Shown: in pieces, positions 17,965 to 26,247 of the stretch
Layout: the number at the start of each line of letters is the position of its first letter
Numbering within the stretch: the stretch's first letter is position 1
Assembly (NCBI RefSeq): GCF_002858935.1
Contig: NZ_PJRT01000005.1
Span: 186,001-250,000, forward strand
DNA length: 64,000 nt
Origin: Pantoea endophytica
GTDB lineage: Bacteria > Pseudomonadota > Gammaproteobacteria > Enterobacterales > Enterobacteriaceae
Direction: 5' to 3'
Program-made: the position numbers and the translations under genes
The notes under the pieces: model-generated
The model's database searches: none
Seen by the model: only the letters and a program-made list of their open reading frames with translations
Told to the model about the DNA's origin: nothing

Positions 17965-18750
17965 TCACAACGCCGTCACGCCCAGCGCGGTGGCGCGATC
18001 TTTCCACTCCCGCACTTCGTCATAAAACGCCCGATCGCTCACGCTGAATCCACTAATCAAACTTTCCGCTAACAGATCCTGATAACGCTTATCGCTGGTC
18101 AGTTCGCTCAACGCACTGCGCAATTTCTCAAGGGTTGCTGCATCGGTTTTGGCTGACGTAATCAGCGGCAGCGCGGCGCACAGCGGTGTTTCGCCGATGA
18201 TCTCCAGCCCCGCCAGCTCCTGCGGGAAATTGCGGCGCAGCAGCGCCCAGGTGATGCAATCAATCGCCGCGATATCCGCCTCGCCCGCGCGCAACGCCGC
18301 CAGCGACTGACGATGGCTGCCGCTGAAGCGGGTTGCGCTGAAGAATTTCCCGTCCTGCGCCAGCGGCGCAATCACGTAGCGCAGCGAGTTGAAACCGGAG
18401 TGGGAATCGTTGCTGTTGCACACCGCGCGCCGTCCACGGAAATCGCTCAGCGTCAGGTTCTCATCTGCGCTGCGCACTACCAGCCAGCTGCGATAGCGCT
18501 GGCCGTCGCAGCCCTGGGCGCTGGAGAGGAAGGTGCCAACCAGCTGCACATCGGGCAGCAGCTCCACCAACGGATAACCACAGGTTTGGCTCAGCAGCAG
18601 CTGGTCATCGCGCCAGTGCGGCAGTAAATCCTGCGGCCAGCTAACTTCAGTTGGCACGCCGCGTTGTTGCAGCAGCGTTGTTAGCGCTGAGGTCAGGCCG
18701 AGAGTCGCCTGATGGTTGATGTCGTACATCGGTAACGAAAGAGTGGGCAT
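17965..18750 (-). CDS. PhnD-like phosphate/phosphonate-type binding-protein homologue without signal peptide
   Basis: A 261-residue protein. The start at 18750 is chosen for AAGGA 8-9 bases upstream. The sequence shows the type-2 periplasmic-binding fold: LPMYDINHQATLGLTSALTTLL at the N-terminus, then DFRGRRAVCNSNDSHSGFNSLRYVI and LRAGEADIAAIDCITWALL. This is the PhnD/SsuA-like pattern (ligand loop SHSGFN, hinge DIAAIDC). There is no hydrophobic signal peptide, so it is probably cytosolic, unlike true transport subunits. Its 5' end lies 104 bases inside the desaturase gene in another frame. No permease or ATPase partner is adjacent. It might be a sensor or ligand carrier; function is unknown. 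Confidence 0.75.
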   Translation of the reverse strand: MPTLSLPMYDINHQATLGLTSALTTLLQQRGVPTEVSWPQDLLPHWRDDQLLLSQTCGYPLVELLPDVQLVGTFLSSAQGCDGQRYRSWLVVRSADENLTLSDFRGRRAVCNSNDSHSGFNSLRYVIAPLAQDGKFFSATRFSGSHRQSLAALRAGEADIAAIDCITWALLRRNFPQELAGLEIIGETPLCAALPLITSAKTDAATLEKLRSALSELTSDKRYQDLLAESLISGFSVSDRAFYDEVREWKDRATALGVTAL

Positions 18751-19714
18751 CCTGTGCATCCTTTTGCGTACCCGGATGGGCATTAACCTCGACCGATTTG
18801 CGCCAGAAGCGGGTTATCCATTCGCCATAACCGGCGACGCGAAAACCGTGGTTACGCTGGTGATAACCATCGCGATACAGCAAATAGACTTTGCGTAATC
18901 CGTACCACGGCAAACCGGGTAGATCGTGATGTACAGAATGATAGTTGAGATTGAGGAACAGCAAACGCCATGGCAACGCGGCTTCGTTATTGACCGAGCG
19001 CGCCAGCGGCTCCTCGTCGGCACGATGCTCGTAGAAGGATCGTACTTTGGTCAGCATCAGCGCCGGATAACTCACCGTCAGCACCAACCACAGCGGCGAG
19101 AAGCCATGCAGCGTCATCCAGTAAAACAGCACGCTCAGTAAGGTGAGATGAATAATCCACATCGCCATCGCTGGTTTATCGCGCTGGATAAAGGCATACA
19201 CCAATGTTTTGAGGGTCGCGCCCATATCCAGCAGCGGACCGATCAGTAAACGTCCGGGAAAGGTGTTGCGCAGATGAATCACCTGCTGCTGCCACGGCTT
19301 GAGTTGCGCCCAGCGCGCCGGCGAAAGGTAGTAGGTTTCCGGATCTTCATCGGGATCGGTCAGCGTGTGGTTGCGGTGATGCGCCAGATGCGAGTCGCGG
19401 TATAAGCCATACGGATACCACACCGCCAGCGGCAGCGTGCCGAACAGCTGGTTGAGACGGGGAAAACGCGTCGGGTGGCCGTGAATCAACTCGTGCTGCA
19501 GCGACATATACCAGGTGGTAAACAGGACCAGCAGCAGCGTGCTCAGCGTTAACCCCAACGTTCGCCAATAGACAACGCTGGCGAACCAACCGCCGTACAC
19601 CGCCACCATCAATAGCCACGTTGGCAATTCGCTACGCCACAGCCAGCTGCGCGCCAGTTGATGCACCACGTCACGCTGTTGCGCACTGAGATAGGCGGAT
19701 GTCCCTTTACTCAT
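18647..19714 (-). CDS. Membrane fatty-acid desaturase family protein
   Basis: A 355-residue integral membrane di-iron protein. Three histidine clusters are present: HELIHGH (residues 74-80), HLAHHRNH (109-116) and NYHSVHHD (around 259-263), with H230 nearby, as in membrane desaturases/hydroxylases. Hydrophobic segments cover about residues 33-72 and 185-222. It would oxidise a lipid-like or apolar substrate using O2 and an electron donor not encoded here. The last ~35 residues (after GTQKDAQDAHSF) are polar, low in complexity and overlap the PhnD-like gene, so the tail may be an unselected extension. No strong ribosome site precedes the ATG. Confidence 0.85.
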   Translation of the reverse strand: MSKGTSAYLSAQQRDVVHQLARSWLWRSELPTWLLMVAVYGGWFASVVYWRTLGLTLSTLLLVLFTTWYMSLQHELIHGHPTRFPRLNQLFGTLPLAVWYPYGLYRDSHLAHHRNHTLTDPDEDPETYYLSPARWAQLKPWQQQVIHLRNTFPGRLLIGPLLDMGATLKTLVYAFIQRDKPAMAMWIIHLTLLSVLFYWMTLHGFSPLWLVLTVSYPALMLTKVRSFYEHRADEEPLARSVNNEAALPWRLLFLNLNYHSVHHDLPGLPWYGLRKVYLLYRDGYHQRNHGFRVAGYGEWITRFWRKSVEVNAHPGTQKDAQDAHSFVTDVRHQPSGDSRPDLSANNAAATTRRAN

Positions 19715-19918
19715 GGTGAAGCCGAACCTGTAAACAGTGATTAGGCTTTTGACGATGATTGATCACCGTGATGAACACAAAGAATCTCTTTTTCTTAGTT
19801 ATGCAAAAAAGTTGATGAAGCGCGCGAAATCTATTGGCTATCAGTCACCTCGTCTGTGGCGTAACCTTGCTGCATTGGAAACGTTCGAGCCGGCGCGGCT
19901 CACGAGGAGAATTTCAGC

Positions 19919-20941
19919 ATGAAAAAGATTGGCTTCTTATCTTTTGGTCACTGGACCCCATCATCACAATCCGCCACCCGTTCGGCGCAGGACGTGCTGC
20001 TGCAATCGATTGATTTAGCAGTCGCCGCTGAAGAGTTGGGTGCCGATGGCGCTTACTTCCGCGTGCACCACTTTGCGCGTCAGTTAAGCTCGCCGTTCCC
20101 GCTGTTGGCGGCGGTCGGTGCGCGCACCAAAAAGATTGAAATTGGTACCGGCGTGATCGACATGCGCTACGAAAACCCGCTGTATATGGCGGAAGATGCC
20201 GGTGCGGCGGATCTGATTTCCAACGGTCGTCTGCAGCTCGGCCTGAGCCGTGGCTCGCCGGAGCAGGTTATCGAAGGCTATCGCTACTTTGGCTTTGATC
20301 CGCAAAACGGTGAGAGCGATGCCGATATGGGCCGTCGCCATACCGATGAACTGTTGGAAGTGCTGCGCGGTGAAGGTTTTGCTAAACCCAATCCGCAGCC
20401 GATGTTCCCCAATCCACCGGGCTTGTTACGTCTTGAGCCGTTCTCGGCCGGTTTGCGTGAGCGTATCTGGTGGGGTTCTGGCTCCAACGCGACATCTATC
20501 TGGGCGGCGCAGCAGGGCATGAACCTGCAAAGCTCTACACTGAAAGATGATGAAACCGGCGAACCGTTCCACGTGCAGCAGGCGAAGCAGATTCGTGCCT
20601 ATCGTCAGGCGTGGGAAGCGGCGGGCCATCAGCGTACGCCGCGTGTTTCGGTGAGCCGCAGCATTTTTGCGCTGACCAACGACACCGACCGCGCCTACTT
20701 TGGTCGCAGTGGACAGGATCGGGATTCGGTGGGTTTCCTCGACGAGAAAACCCGCGCCATCTTTGGTCGCAGTTATGCCGCCGAGCCGGATCAGTTGATC
20801 AAACAGCTGGCGCAGGACGAAGGGATTGCCGAAGCGGATACGCTGTTGCTGACTATCCCGAATCAGTTAGGCGTGGATTACTGTGCGCACGTGATTGAGA
20901 GCATTTTGACCCACGTTGCACCGGAGTTGGGTTGGCGTTGA
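19919..20941 (+). CDS. Luciferase-like (LLM) flavin-dependent oxidoreductase
   Basis: A 340-residue cytosolic protein with GAGGAG about 11 bases before the ATG. Features of bacterial-luciferase-like monooxygenases are GADGAYFRVHHFARQLSSPFPLLAAVGARTKKIEIGTGVIDMRYENP, then AEDAGAADLISNGRLQLGLSRGSPEQVIEGYRYFGF. It belongs to a different LLM subgroup (alkanal-monooxygenase-like) from the enzyme at 16512-17852. It is transcribed away from the divergent desaturase gene across a 204-base spacer. It probably uses FMNH2 or F420-like reduced flavin on a small organic substrate, which is unknown. Confidence 0.87.
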   Translation: MKKIGFLSFGHWTPSSQSATRSAQDVLLQSIDLAVAAEELGADGAYFRVHHFARQLSSPFPLLAAVGARTKKIEIGTGVIDMRYENPLYMAEDAGAADLISNGRLQLGLSRGSPEQVIEGYRYFGFDPQNGESDADMGRRHTDELLEVLRGEGFAKPNPQPMFPNPPGLLRLEPFSAGLRERIWWGSGSNATSIWAAQQGMNLQSSTLKDDETGEPFHVQQAKQIRAYRQAWEAAGHQRTPRVSVSRSIFALTNDTDRAYFGRSGQDRDSVGFLDEKTRAIFGRSYAAEPDQLIKQLAQDEGIAEADTLLLTIPNQLGVDYCAHVIESILTHVAPELGWR

Positions 20942-20942
20942 T

Positions 20943-21020
20943 GTAATAAATTGCGTTGCTACAACAGATGCACCATTCCGTAGCGGCGCGATTTATCGCG
21001 CAATAAATTGCCCCGCTACG
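20943..21020. repeat. Palindromic repeat, near-complete copy plus an extra half
   Basis: 20979-21020 repeats the 2036-2076 element (right arm altered to TTGCCCCGCTAC). A degenerate right arm, TAATAAATTGCGTTGCTAC, lies just before it at 20944-20962. It separates the convergent oxidoreductase and deaminase genes and could terminate both. Confidence 0.8.
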
Positions 21021-21039
21021 AACACCGACTAATTACCCA

Positions 21040-22311
21040 TCAAAACGCTGTTTCCAGTGAATCTGTGACGCAATAATCATCATCCACCAGCGGCAGATAG
21101 CGCCATTTATCAAAGGCGGTACAAGGATGCGAAATACCGCAGCCGACCCAATCGCCTACCTGCAGCGGCTCATCCTCCGGCAATAACAGATAAGCATGCT
21201 GATCGTTCACATCACTGATACGCAAATGCGTCGCCGCGCGTGGCGCGCTGCCATCGGCGTTGCGGATCCACAGCGGATTGGGCAGATCCTGATCGAACGG
21301 GACATCGCGGCGGCCAAAATCGACGAATGCCAGGCCCGGCTCCGGACGCGACAACACGCGGCCCCAAATCTCCAGCGAGGCAGCAAAATGATGCGTTGCG
21401 CCCGGCTGAGAAAAGGGCGCGATGCGTGCATAGAGTCCGCTGTCGTGCGCCATATAGGCGCCGGACCGGATCAGCGGCGTCATCGGCAGCGGCAGTTTCG
21501 CCGCGGTGAAGCACGCTGTCACCACATCAAACCAGGCGCCGCCACCGGCGCTGAGGATGATGTGATCGCTGGCAAACAGCTGCTTTTCCGCCAGCAATTC
21601 AGCGGTAGCGATCATCATCTGGCAGTAATCTTTCACGCGCTGAATGCCGCTTTCATCGCGGCCTGCACCGAGCGCGCCTTCATAACCGGCCACGCCCACC
21701 AGCTTGAGCGCCGGGCAGGCGGCGATCGCTTCGGCAATCGCCAGCGCATCTTGCTGAGAACGACAACCGGTGCGGCCGCCGCTGACAGACATCTCCAGCA
21801 GCACCGAAATCTGGCTGTCGCCGAGGTTCTGCGCCAACAGCTTCACGCCTTGCAGCGAATCGACGTAGCACAGGAAGCCATGATCGGGATGCTGCTGCTG
21901 CCATTGCGCAATCCAGCGAATACCCGCCGGATCGACCAACTCGTTGGCGAGAAACACATTGCGGATACCGAACTGACGCAGCGCGCGCACCTGCGCGGGC
22001 GTGGCGGCACCCAAACCCCAGGCGCCGCCTTCGCTAATCGCGCGGCGCAAAACGGCAGGCGACATCGAGGTTTTCCCGTGCGCGGCCAGTATCACGCCGT
22101 TTTCGCGGCAGAAGTCTGCCAGCTGGCGCAGATTGTTCTCCAGCGCCGACTGTTTCATGATCATCAGCGGCGAAAACACCTGATCGCTGCTCAGCACCGC
22201 CGTGCCGAGAGCCAGCGGCGACTCGCCGGCTCCGGCAACCGATTTAAAACGTGGCGCGGTTTGCTGCGCATCCAGTAATCCATCCGCCTGCAGCGGAAAG
22301 CGAATCGACAT
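21040..22311 (-). CDS. D-serine dehydratase-like (DSD1/D-threonine aldolase fold) PLP enzyme
   Basis: A 423-residue cytosolic enzyme with AGGAGG seven bases before the ATG. The N-terminal alanine-racemase-type barrel contains the PLP-lysine motif AAHGKTSMSP (K80). The C-terminal beta domain has the conserved metal-binding pattern GCGISHPCTAFDKW (H and C), typical of zinc-dependent fold-type III D-serine dehydratases and related amino-acid deaminases. Such enzymes release ammonia via an enamine/imine intermediate. The operon also encodes RidA, which hydrolyses such intermediates, and an amino-acid importer, so the pathway looks like uptake and deamination of a D-hydroxyamino acid. The exact substrate is inference. 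Confidence 0.85.
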   Translation of the reverse strand: MSIRFPLQADGLLDAQQTAPRFKSVAGAGESPLALGTAVLSSDQVFSPLMIMKQSALENNLRQLADFCRENGVILAAHGKTSMSPAVLRRAISEGGAWGLGAATPAQVRALRQFGIRNVFLANELVDPAGIRWIAQWQQQHPDHGFLCYVDSLQGVKLLAQNLGDSQISVLLEMSVSGGRTGCRSQQDALAIAEAIAACPALKLVGVAGYEGALGAGRDESGIQRVKDYCQMMIATAELLAEKQLFASDHIILSAGGGAWFDVVTACFTAAKLPLPMTPLIRSGAYMAHDSGLYARIAPFSQPGATHHFAASLEIWGRVLSRPEPGLAFVDFGRRDVPFDQDLPNPLWIRNADGSAPRAATHLRISDVNDQHAYLLLPEDEPLQVGDWVGCGISHPCTAFDKWRYLPLVDDDYCVTDSLETAF

Positions 22312-22322
22312 AGATCCTCCTG

Positions 22323-23060
22323 TTAGTGCTCAAGTACGCGCGATAAAAACTGCTGCGTGCGCGGGTTCTGTGGATTGACGAAAATCTGCTCGGGCGAACC
22401 TTGCTCGGCAATCACGCCCTGATCCATAAACACCACACGGTCAGCGGTTTTGCGCGCGAAGCCCATTTCGTGTGTCACCACCACCATCGTCATGCCTTCA
22501 CGCGCCAGGCTGCGCATCACTTCCATGACTTCGCCTACCAGTTCTGGGTCCAGCGCCGAGGTAGCTTCATCGAAGAACATGATTTTCGGTTCTACCGCCA
22601 GCGCACGGGCAATCGCCACGCGCTGCTGCTGACCACCGGAAAGCTGCGCCGGATAGTGATGCGCGCGCTCGGCCAGTCCGACGCGCGTCAGCGCCGCCAT
22701 GCCGCGTTTATTGGCTTCGGCTTCCGACAGCTTTTGCGCTTTGATCAGCGCCAGCGTGACGTTGCCGAGCGCGGTTTTGTGCGGGAACAGGTTGAACTGC
22801 TGGAACACCATGCCAACGTGACCGCAGATTTCGCTGGCGCGCTTGCGTTGGTGCAGCGGCACGTCGTTGACCCACACTTCACCGCCGTCGGCCACTTCCA
22901 GCCCGCTCATGATGCGCAGCACGGTACTTTTGCCAGAGCCGGATGCGCCAATCAGCACCAGCACTTCGCCCGGTGAAACATCCAGGCTGATCTCTTTCAG
23001 CACCTGGGTTGCGCCAAACGATTTGGTTATCCGGCTTAAGGTAATCGCGGATTTGCTCAT
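22323..23060 (-). CDS. Polar amino-acid ABC transporter ATPase (GlnQ/ArtP type)
   Basis: 245 residues. The start is set by AGGAG nine bases before the ATG and a 4-base overlap with the permease stop. Walker [11 protein letters not shown]-loop [12 protein letters not shown], signature [15 protein letters not shown], Walker [16 protein letters not shown] and H-loop VVVTHEM are all intact. It energises uptake through the two permeases encoded immediately upstream. An open frame continues about 300 bases upstream but only as a shadow of the permease gene. Confidence 0.93.
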   Translation of the reverse strand: MSKSAITLSRITKSFGATQVLKEISLDVSPGEVLVLIGASGSGKSTVLRIMSGLEVADGGEVWVNDVPLHQRKRASEICGHVGMVFQQFNLFPHKTALGNVTLALIKAQKLSEAEANKRGMAALTRVGLAERAHHYPAQLSGGQQQRVAIARALAVEPKIMFFDEATSALDPELVGEVMEVMRSLAREGMTMVVVTHEMGFARKTADRVVFMDQGVIAEQGSPEQIFVNPQNPRTQQFLSRVLEH

Positions 23061-23701
23061 GAGATTTGGCTCCTGGTTTGATGATGTTGAACCCAACGGG
23101 AAAGCGGGAAGCAGACGGCGAAGTAGAGCAGGGCGACCAGACTGTAAACTACCACCGGCTGACCGATGCGATCGACAATCGCCTGGCCCTGATGCATCAG
23201 TTCGGACATGCCGATCATGCTGACGATCGAGGTGTCTTTGATCAGCGAAAGATACTGGCCCGCCAGCGGCGGCAGCACGATGCCGCGCGTTTGCGGCAGG
23301 ATCACGCTCATAAAGGTCTGACGCTTCGACAGGCCCAAAATCCATGACACTTCCCACTGGCCTTTTGGCACCGCTTCGATGCCGGCGCGGAACACTTCCG
23401 CGATATACGCGCCCTGATAGATGCTCAGACCAAGAATACCGGCGGCAAACAGGTTGATGTCATAGCCGAAATAGGCGACGCCGAAGTAAATGAACATCAG
23501 CGTGATCAGTACCGGCGTGCCGCGAAACAGCTCGGTGTAGATCACCGCAATCTGCTTCAGAACGGGCAAGCGGCTGGTGCGCAACACCGCCGCCAGCAAG
23601 CCCAGCAGCGTGCTGCCAATGATCGCGGCCACCGACAGCAGCAGTGTGATACCGAGCCCTTTTAGCAGAATCGGTAACGAACTAATGATTAACTCGTTCA
23701 T
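23057..23701 (-). CDS. Polar amino-acid ABC permease (HisM/GlnP type), subunit 2
   Basis: 214 residues with five predicted membrane segments and the family's EAA-type loop ([36 protein letters not shown]). The N-terminal TM1 is [32 protein letters not shown]. Four-base overlaps on both sides (with the other permease and the ATPase) show tight translational coupling. With its partner it forms a heterodimeric channel for an amino acid delivered by the lipoprotein at 24486-25322. Confidence 0.92.
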   Translation of the reverse strand: MNELIISSLPILLKGLGITLLLSVAAIIGSTLLGLLAAVLRTSRLPVLKQIAVIYTELFRGTPVLITLMFIYFGVAYFGYDINLFAAGILGLSIYQGAYIAEVFRAGIEAVPKGQWEVSWILGLSKRQTFMSVILPQTRGIVLPPLAGQYLSLIKDTSIVSMIGMSELMHQGQAIVDRIGQPVVVYSLVALLYFAVCFPLSRWVQHHQTRSQIS

Positions 23702-24435
23702 AGCGCGTTCTCCCGTTTCACTGGATTAGTCAGCCATTTTCTTGCCCACCACCAGGCGGACTTTTTTACCGGGGTCACCAGCGGCGGGTGGAACATGCGC
23801 CGTCCTGCCATCGTTCCCAGCCAGGAGAACAGGTTGCTCAGCACCAGATAGACCAGGGCAACGACGCTAAATGTCTGGATATAAAGAAGCGTGCGCGCAT
23901 TAATCACTGTGGCGGTGCCGGTCAGTTCAGGCAGCGCAATCGCTGACAGCAAAGAGGTGCCGAGCAGCAGCTGAATCAGGTTGTTGATAATGGCGGGCCA
24001 CACCGCGCGCGCCGCCTGCGGCAGCACCACGGTGAGAAACACCTGACGACGGGGAATGCCCAGCACCCATGCGGCTTCTAGCTGGCCTTTCGGCACCGAT
24101 TGAATGCCTGCGCGGAAGGTTTCGGACAGGTAGGCACCGACGTTAATCCCCAGCGCCAGCACGCCAGCGGTAAAGGCGCTCATGGTGATGCCGAGCGACG
24201 GCAGACCAAAAAAGATGATGAAGATCTGCAGCAGCACCGGCGTGTTGCGGATGAACTCAACGTAGCAGTGACTGATCCAGCGCAGCGGGGCCAGCGGCGA
24301 CGCTTTCGCCAGCGCCGAGAGCAAACCGAGCGCCACTGCCAGCGCAAACGCCAGCAATGTCACTTGCAAGGTGAGCCACGCGGCGGCAAGAAAAGTGTCG
24401 GCGTAGCGCCACAGGGTTAGCCATTGATAACTCAT
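23698..24435 (-). CDS. Polar amino-acid ABC permease (HisQ/GltK type), subunit 1
   Basis: 245 residues. The ATG at 24435 follows AAGGAG by nine bases; a longer in-frame extension has no such signal. It is homologous to its partner, with EFIRNTPVLLQIFIIFFGLPSLG and the loop ETFRAGIQSVPKGQLEAAWVLGIPRRQVFLTVVLPQ. A charged C-terminal tail (HPPLVTPVKKSAWWWARKWLTNPVKRE) extends beyond the usual permease end. It overlaps the second permease gene by 4 bases. Confidence 0.92.
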   Translation of the reverse strand: MSYQWLTLWRYADTFLAAAWLTLQVTLLAFALAVALGLLSALAKASPLAPLRWISHCYVEFIRNTPVLLQIFIIFFGLPSLGITMSAFTAGVLALGINVGAYLSETFRAGIQSVPKGQLEAAWVLGIPRRQVFLTVVLPQAARAVWPAIINNLIQLLLGTSLLSAIALPELTGTATVINARTLLYIQTFSVVALVYLVLSNLFSWLGTMAGRRMFHPPLVTPVKKSAWWWARKWLTNPVKRENAL

Positions 24436-24485
24436 GGTTCTGCTCCTTCGGGCGGCGCAGCAGCAGTTGCCGCGCCGCGTGGGGA

Positions 24486-25322
24486 TCAATATTGCGGATT
24501 CAGCGGATAACGCGGTTTGTTGCCGAACCATTTCTGATACAGCTGGGCGTTTTCACCGGAGGCGTTAATTTCAAACAGGAATTCGTTGAGATAGTTGGTC
24601 CAGACCTGATCGCCCTGCTTCACGCCAAAGGCGTTGTATTCCAGCGGCACCAGCGCTTCATTGGTCACGGTTAACGTTGGGTCGAGCTTGGCCTGATAGG
24701 CGAGGAAGTTGTTATCCTCGATCATCGCATCAGCCTGGCCCTGTTTCACCGCGAGGATGGCAGCCTGCGATGAGTCGTACTCCTGAATCTTCACGTCAAT
24801 GCCCAGGTTGCGCACTTCGTCACCGTTGGTCGAGCCTTTCACCGTGGCGATGGTTTTGCCGCCCATATCGTGTGCGGACTGGATGCCGCTGTTCTTGCGC
24901 ACCAGCATCGCTTCACTTGCCACCACATACGGGTTGGTGAAGCCGATCTCTTTGGCGCGTTCCAGATTGCGGGTGAAGTTGCAGAACACCACATCCACTT
25001 TATTGGTTTGCAGATTAGGAATGCGGTTGGCGCTGGTGGTGTTGACCATTTCCAGTTTCACGCCCATCTCTTTGGCCAGCGCTTTGGCGAGATCAACATC
25101 GTAGCCGTCCGGGTTGCCGTCTTTATCGTAAAAGCCGAACGGGGCGAAACTCAGGCAGTCGCCGACGCGCAGCGTGCCACGTTGCAACACGGTTTGCAGC
25201 GCTGATTGCGGCGCGGCGCCCGCTTCTTTTTTCTCTTCAGTTGGCGTACAGCCCGCCAGCGTCAGTAATACCAGCGCGCCGGCTAGCGCGTTGAGGCTCA
25301 CTTTTAGCGATGTTGTCTTCAT
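24486..25322 (-). CDS. Amino-acid ABC solute-binding lipoprotein (family 3)
   Basis: 278 residues. The signal ends in the lipobox LTLAGC (Cys about residue 24), so it should be a lipid-anchored periplasmic protein; this is less usual for family 3 proteins in enterobacteria, which are mostly soluble. Family features are GTLRVGDCLSFAPFGFYDKDGNPDGYDVDLAKALAKEMGVKLEMV, then TIATVKGSTNGDEV and QADAMIEDNNFLAYQA, with C-terminal LYQKWFGNKPRYPLNPQY. It captures an amino acid for the two downstream permeases. Sequence alone does not say D or L. Confidence 0.9.
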   Translation of the reverse strand: MKTTSLKVSLNALAGALVLLTLAGCTPTEEKKEAGAAPQSALQTVLQRGTLRVGDCLSFAPFGFYDKDGNPDGYDVDLAKALAKEMGVKLEMVNTTSANRIPNLQTNKVDVVFCNFTRNLERAKEIGFTNPYVVASEAMLVRKNSGIQSAHDMGGKTIATVKGSTNGDEVRNLGIDVKIQEYDSSQAAILAVKQGQADAMIEDNNFLAYQAKLDPTLTVTNEALVPLEYNAFGVKQGDQVWTNYLNEFLFEINASGENAQLYQKWFGNKPRYPLNPQY

Positions 25323-25401
25323 TGTTATGCTCTCTTTAGAAATTTTGACGAGACGGTGTAATACCGTTATTTCACAGCAAAATAGAAAGGCATCAATTAA
25401 T

Positions 25402-25451
25402 AACAGGCTGTCCTGGTGTGGGCGGAGAAAGTAAACATTCACCAGCCTGTT
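25402..25451 (-). other. Inverted repeat between ridA-like and binding-protein genes
   Basis: AACAGGCTG (25402-25410) pairs with CAGCCTGTT (25443-25451), extendable inward with CTGGTG/CACCAG after a 2-base bulge. It lies in the 142-base gap between the RidA-like and binding-protein genes, so it may be an mRNA-processing or attenuating structure. Confidence 0.5.
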
Positions 25452-25464
25452 TTAACCGTAATAT

Positions 25465-25857
25465 TTATTTACGATCGGCGCGGAAGCATTTCATATCGAC
25501 TTCGACTTTGCAGTCGACGACTAAATCCTGCACGCTACAAATACGCGCCGGGGGATTTCCGCTAAATATCTCACTGAATACTTTATTAAATGAACTGAAA
25601 TAACGCGCATCAGTTAATACCGCAGTGACATGCACCACATCCTCGACGCGATAACCGGCTTCGCGCATGATGGTGAGACAGTTTTCGAACGCCAGCTGCG
25701 TCTGTTCGATGATGCCACCTTCCACCACTTCACCGTCGCGCATCGGCGTTTGGCCGGAGATGTAGAGCCAGCCATCGGCTTCCACCGCGCGGGCAAACGG
25801 CAGTTTCTGCCCGCCGGTACCGGTTCCGCCTTCTACGCCATAACGTTTAATCGTCAT
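25465..25857 (-). CDS. RidA/YjgF-family enamine/imine deaminase
   Basis: 130 residues, the normal RidA length. The ATG at 25857 has AGGAG about 10 bases upstream. Family motifs are LPFARAVEADGWLYISGQTP, QTQLAFENCLTIMREAGY, the strand VVHVTAVLTD, and SGNPPARICSVQDLVVDCKVEVDMKCF, whose Arg corresponds to the catalytic Arg of E. coli RidA. RidA hydrolyses 2-aminoacrylate and similar enamines made by PLP dehydratases. It heads the operon that ends with a D-serine-dehydratase-like enzyme, so a specialised RidA for that product is a coherent reading. Confidence 0.9.
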   Translation of the reverse strand: MTIKRYGVEGGTGTGGQKLPFARAVEADGWLYISGQTPMRDGEVVEGGIIEQTQLAFENCLTIMREAGYRVEDVVHVTAVLTDARYFSSFNKVFSEIFSGNPPARICSVQDLVVDCKVEVDMKCFRADRK

Positions 25858-26247
25858 CCCTTTCTGCTCCTGTTGCAGCAAAATCTGCTTACTGTGTTGT
25901 CTGATATACCAGACTGCTATCTGCAATACTGGATAGGGCAAGATTTGCACAGGAAATTTTCTTTTGCAATATGTGCACAGCGATTTAATTTTTTGTGATG
26001 TCGTCGGGATCGCAAAATAAAATTAACTTTTGTCTGTGTTTATATTGGAGTGTGATCGTTATCGTAGTTTTATAAACGTTGAGTGAGCGTATTGCGCCAT
26101 AATGAGGCACCAAAATTGATCGTGCTAATTAATGGCAGGTAATTAATATTTATTTAATCCGGGATGGGTAAAAGCCGATGCGCGGTGTATCATGCCCTTC
26201 TTTCATTGCCTTTAGCTGTTGTACCCATGCCATCAAGGAGTGAGTTT
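25858..26247. other. Divergent control region of the ridA-like operon and IclR gene
   Basis: 390 AT-rich bases with no gene. It holds the palindrome at 25899-25914 and a spaced inverted repeat TGCACA (25946-25951) / TGTGCA (25972-25977). Both lie closer to the operon than to the regulator. Confidence 0.6.
25899..25914. promoter_or_regulatory. Palindrome GTCTGATATACCAGAC, candidate IclR operator
   Basis: The 16-base sequence is self-complementary except for one pair (GTCTG-A-TATA-C-CAGAC). It lies 42 bases upstream of the RidA-like start codon, opposite the IclR gene. Size and position suit an IclR or GntR operator; binding is inference. Confidence 0.45.

Noticed and set aside
19737-19922. 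61-codon open frame ahead of the LLM oxidoreductase
   Set aside because: It runs through the likely promoter and ribosome site of the downstream gene and resembles no protein I know.
21196-22278. Long open frame (about 360 codons) on the plus strand
   Set aside because: It is antisense to the D-serine-dehydratase-like gene, low in sense-like composition (rich in Arg, His, Gln) and explained by GC-rich codon bias.
23058-23357. Upstream extension of the amino-acid ABC ATPase frame
   Set aside because: The extension lies wholly within the permease gene in another frame; the ATG at 23060 has a proper ribosome site and 4-base overlap.
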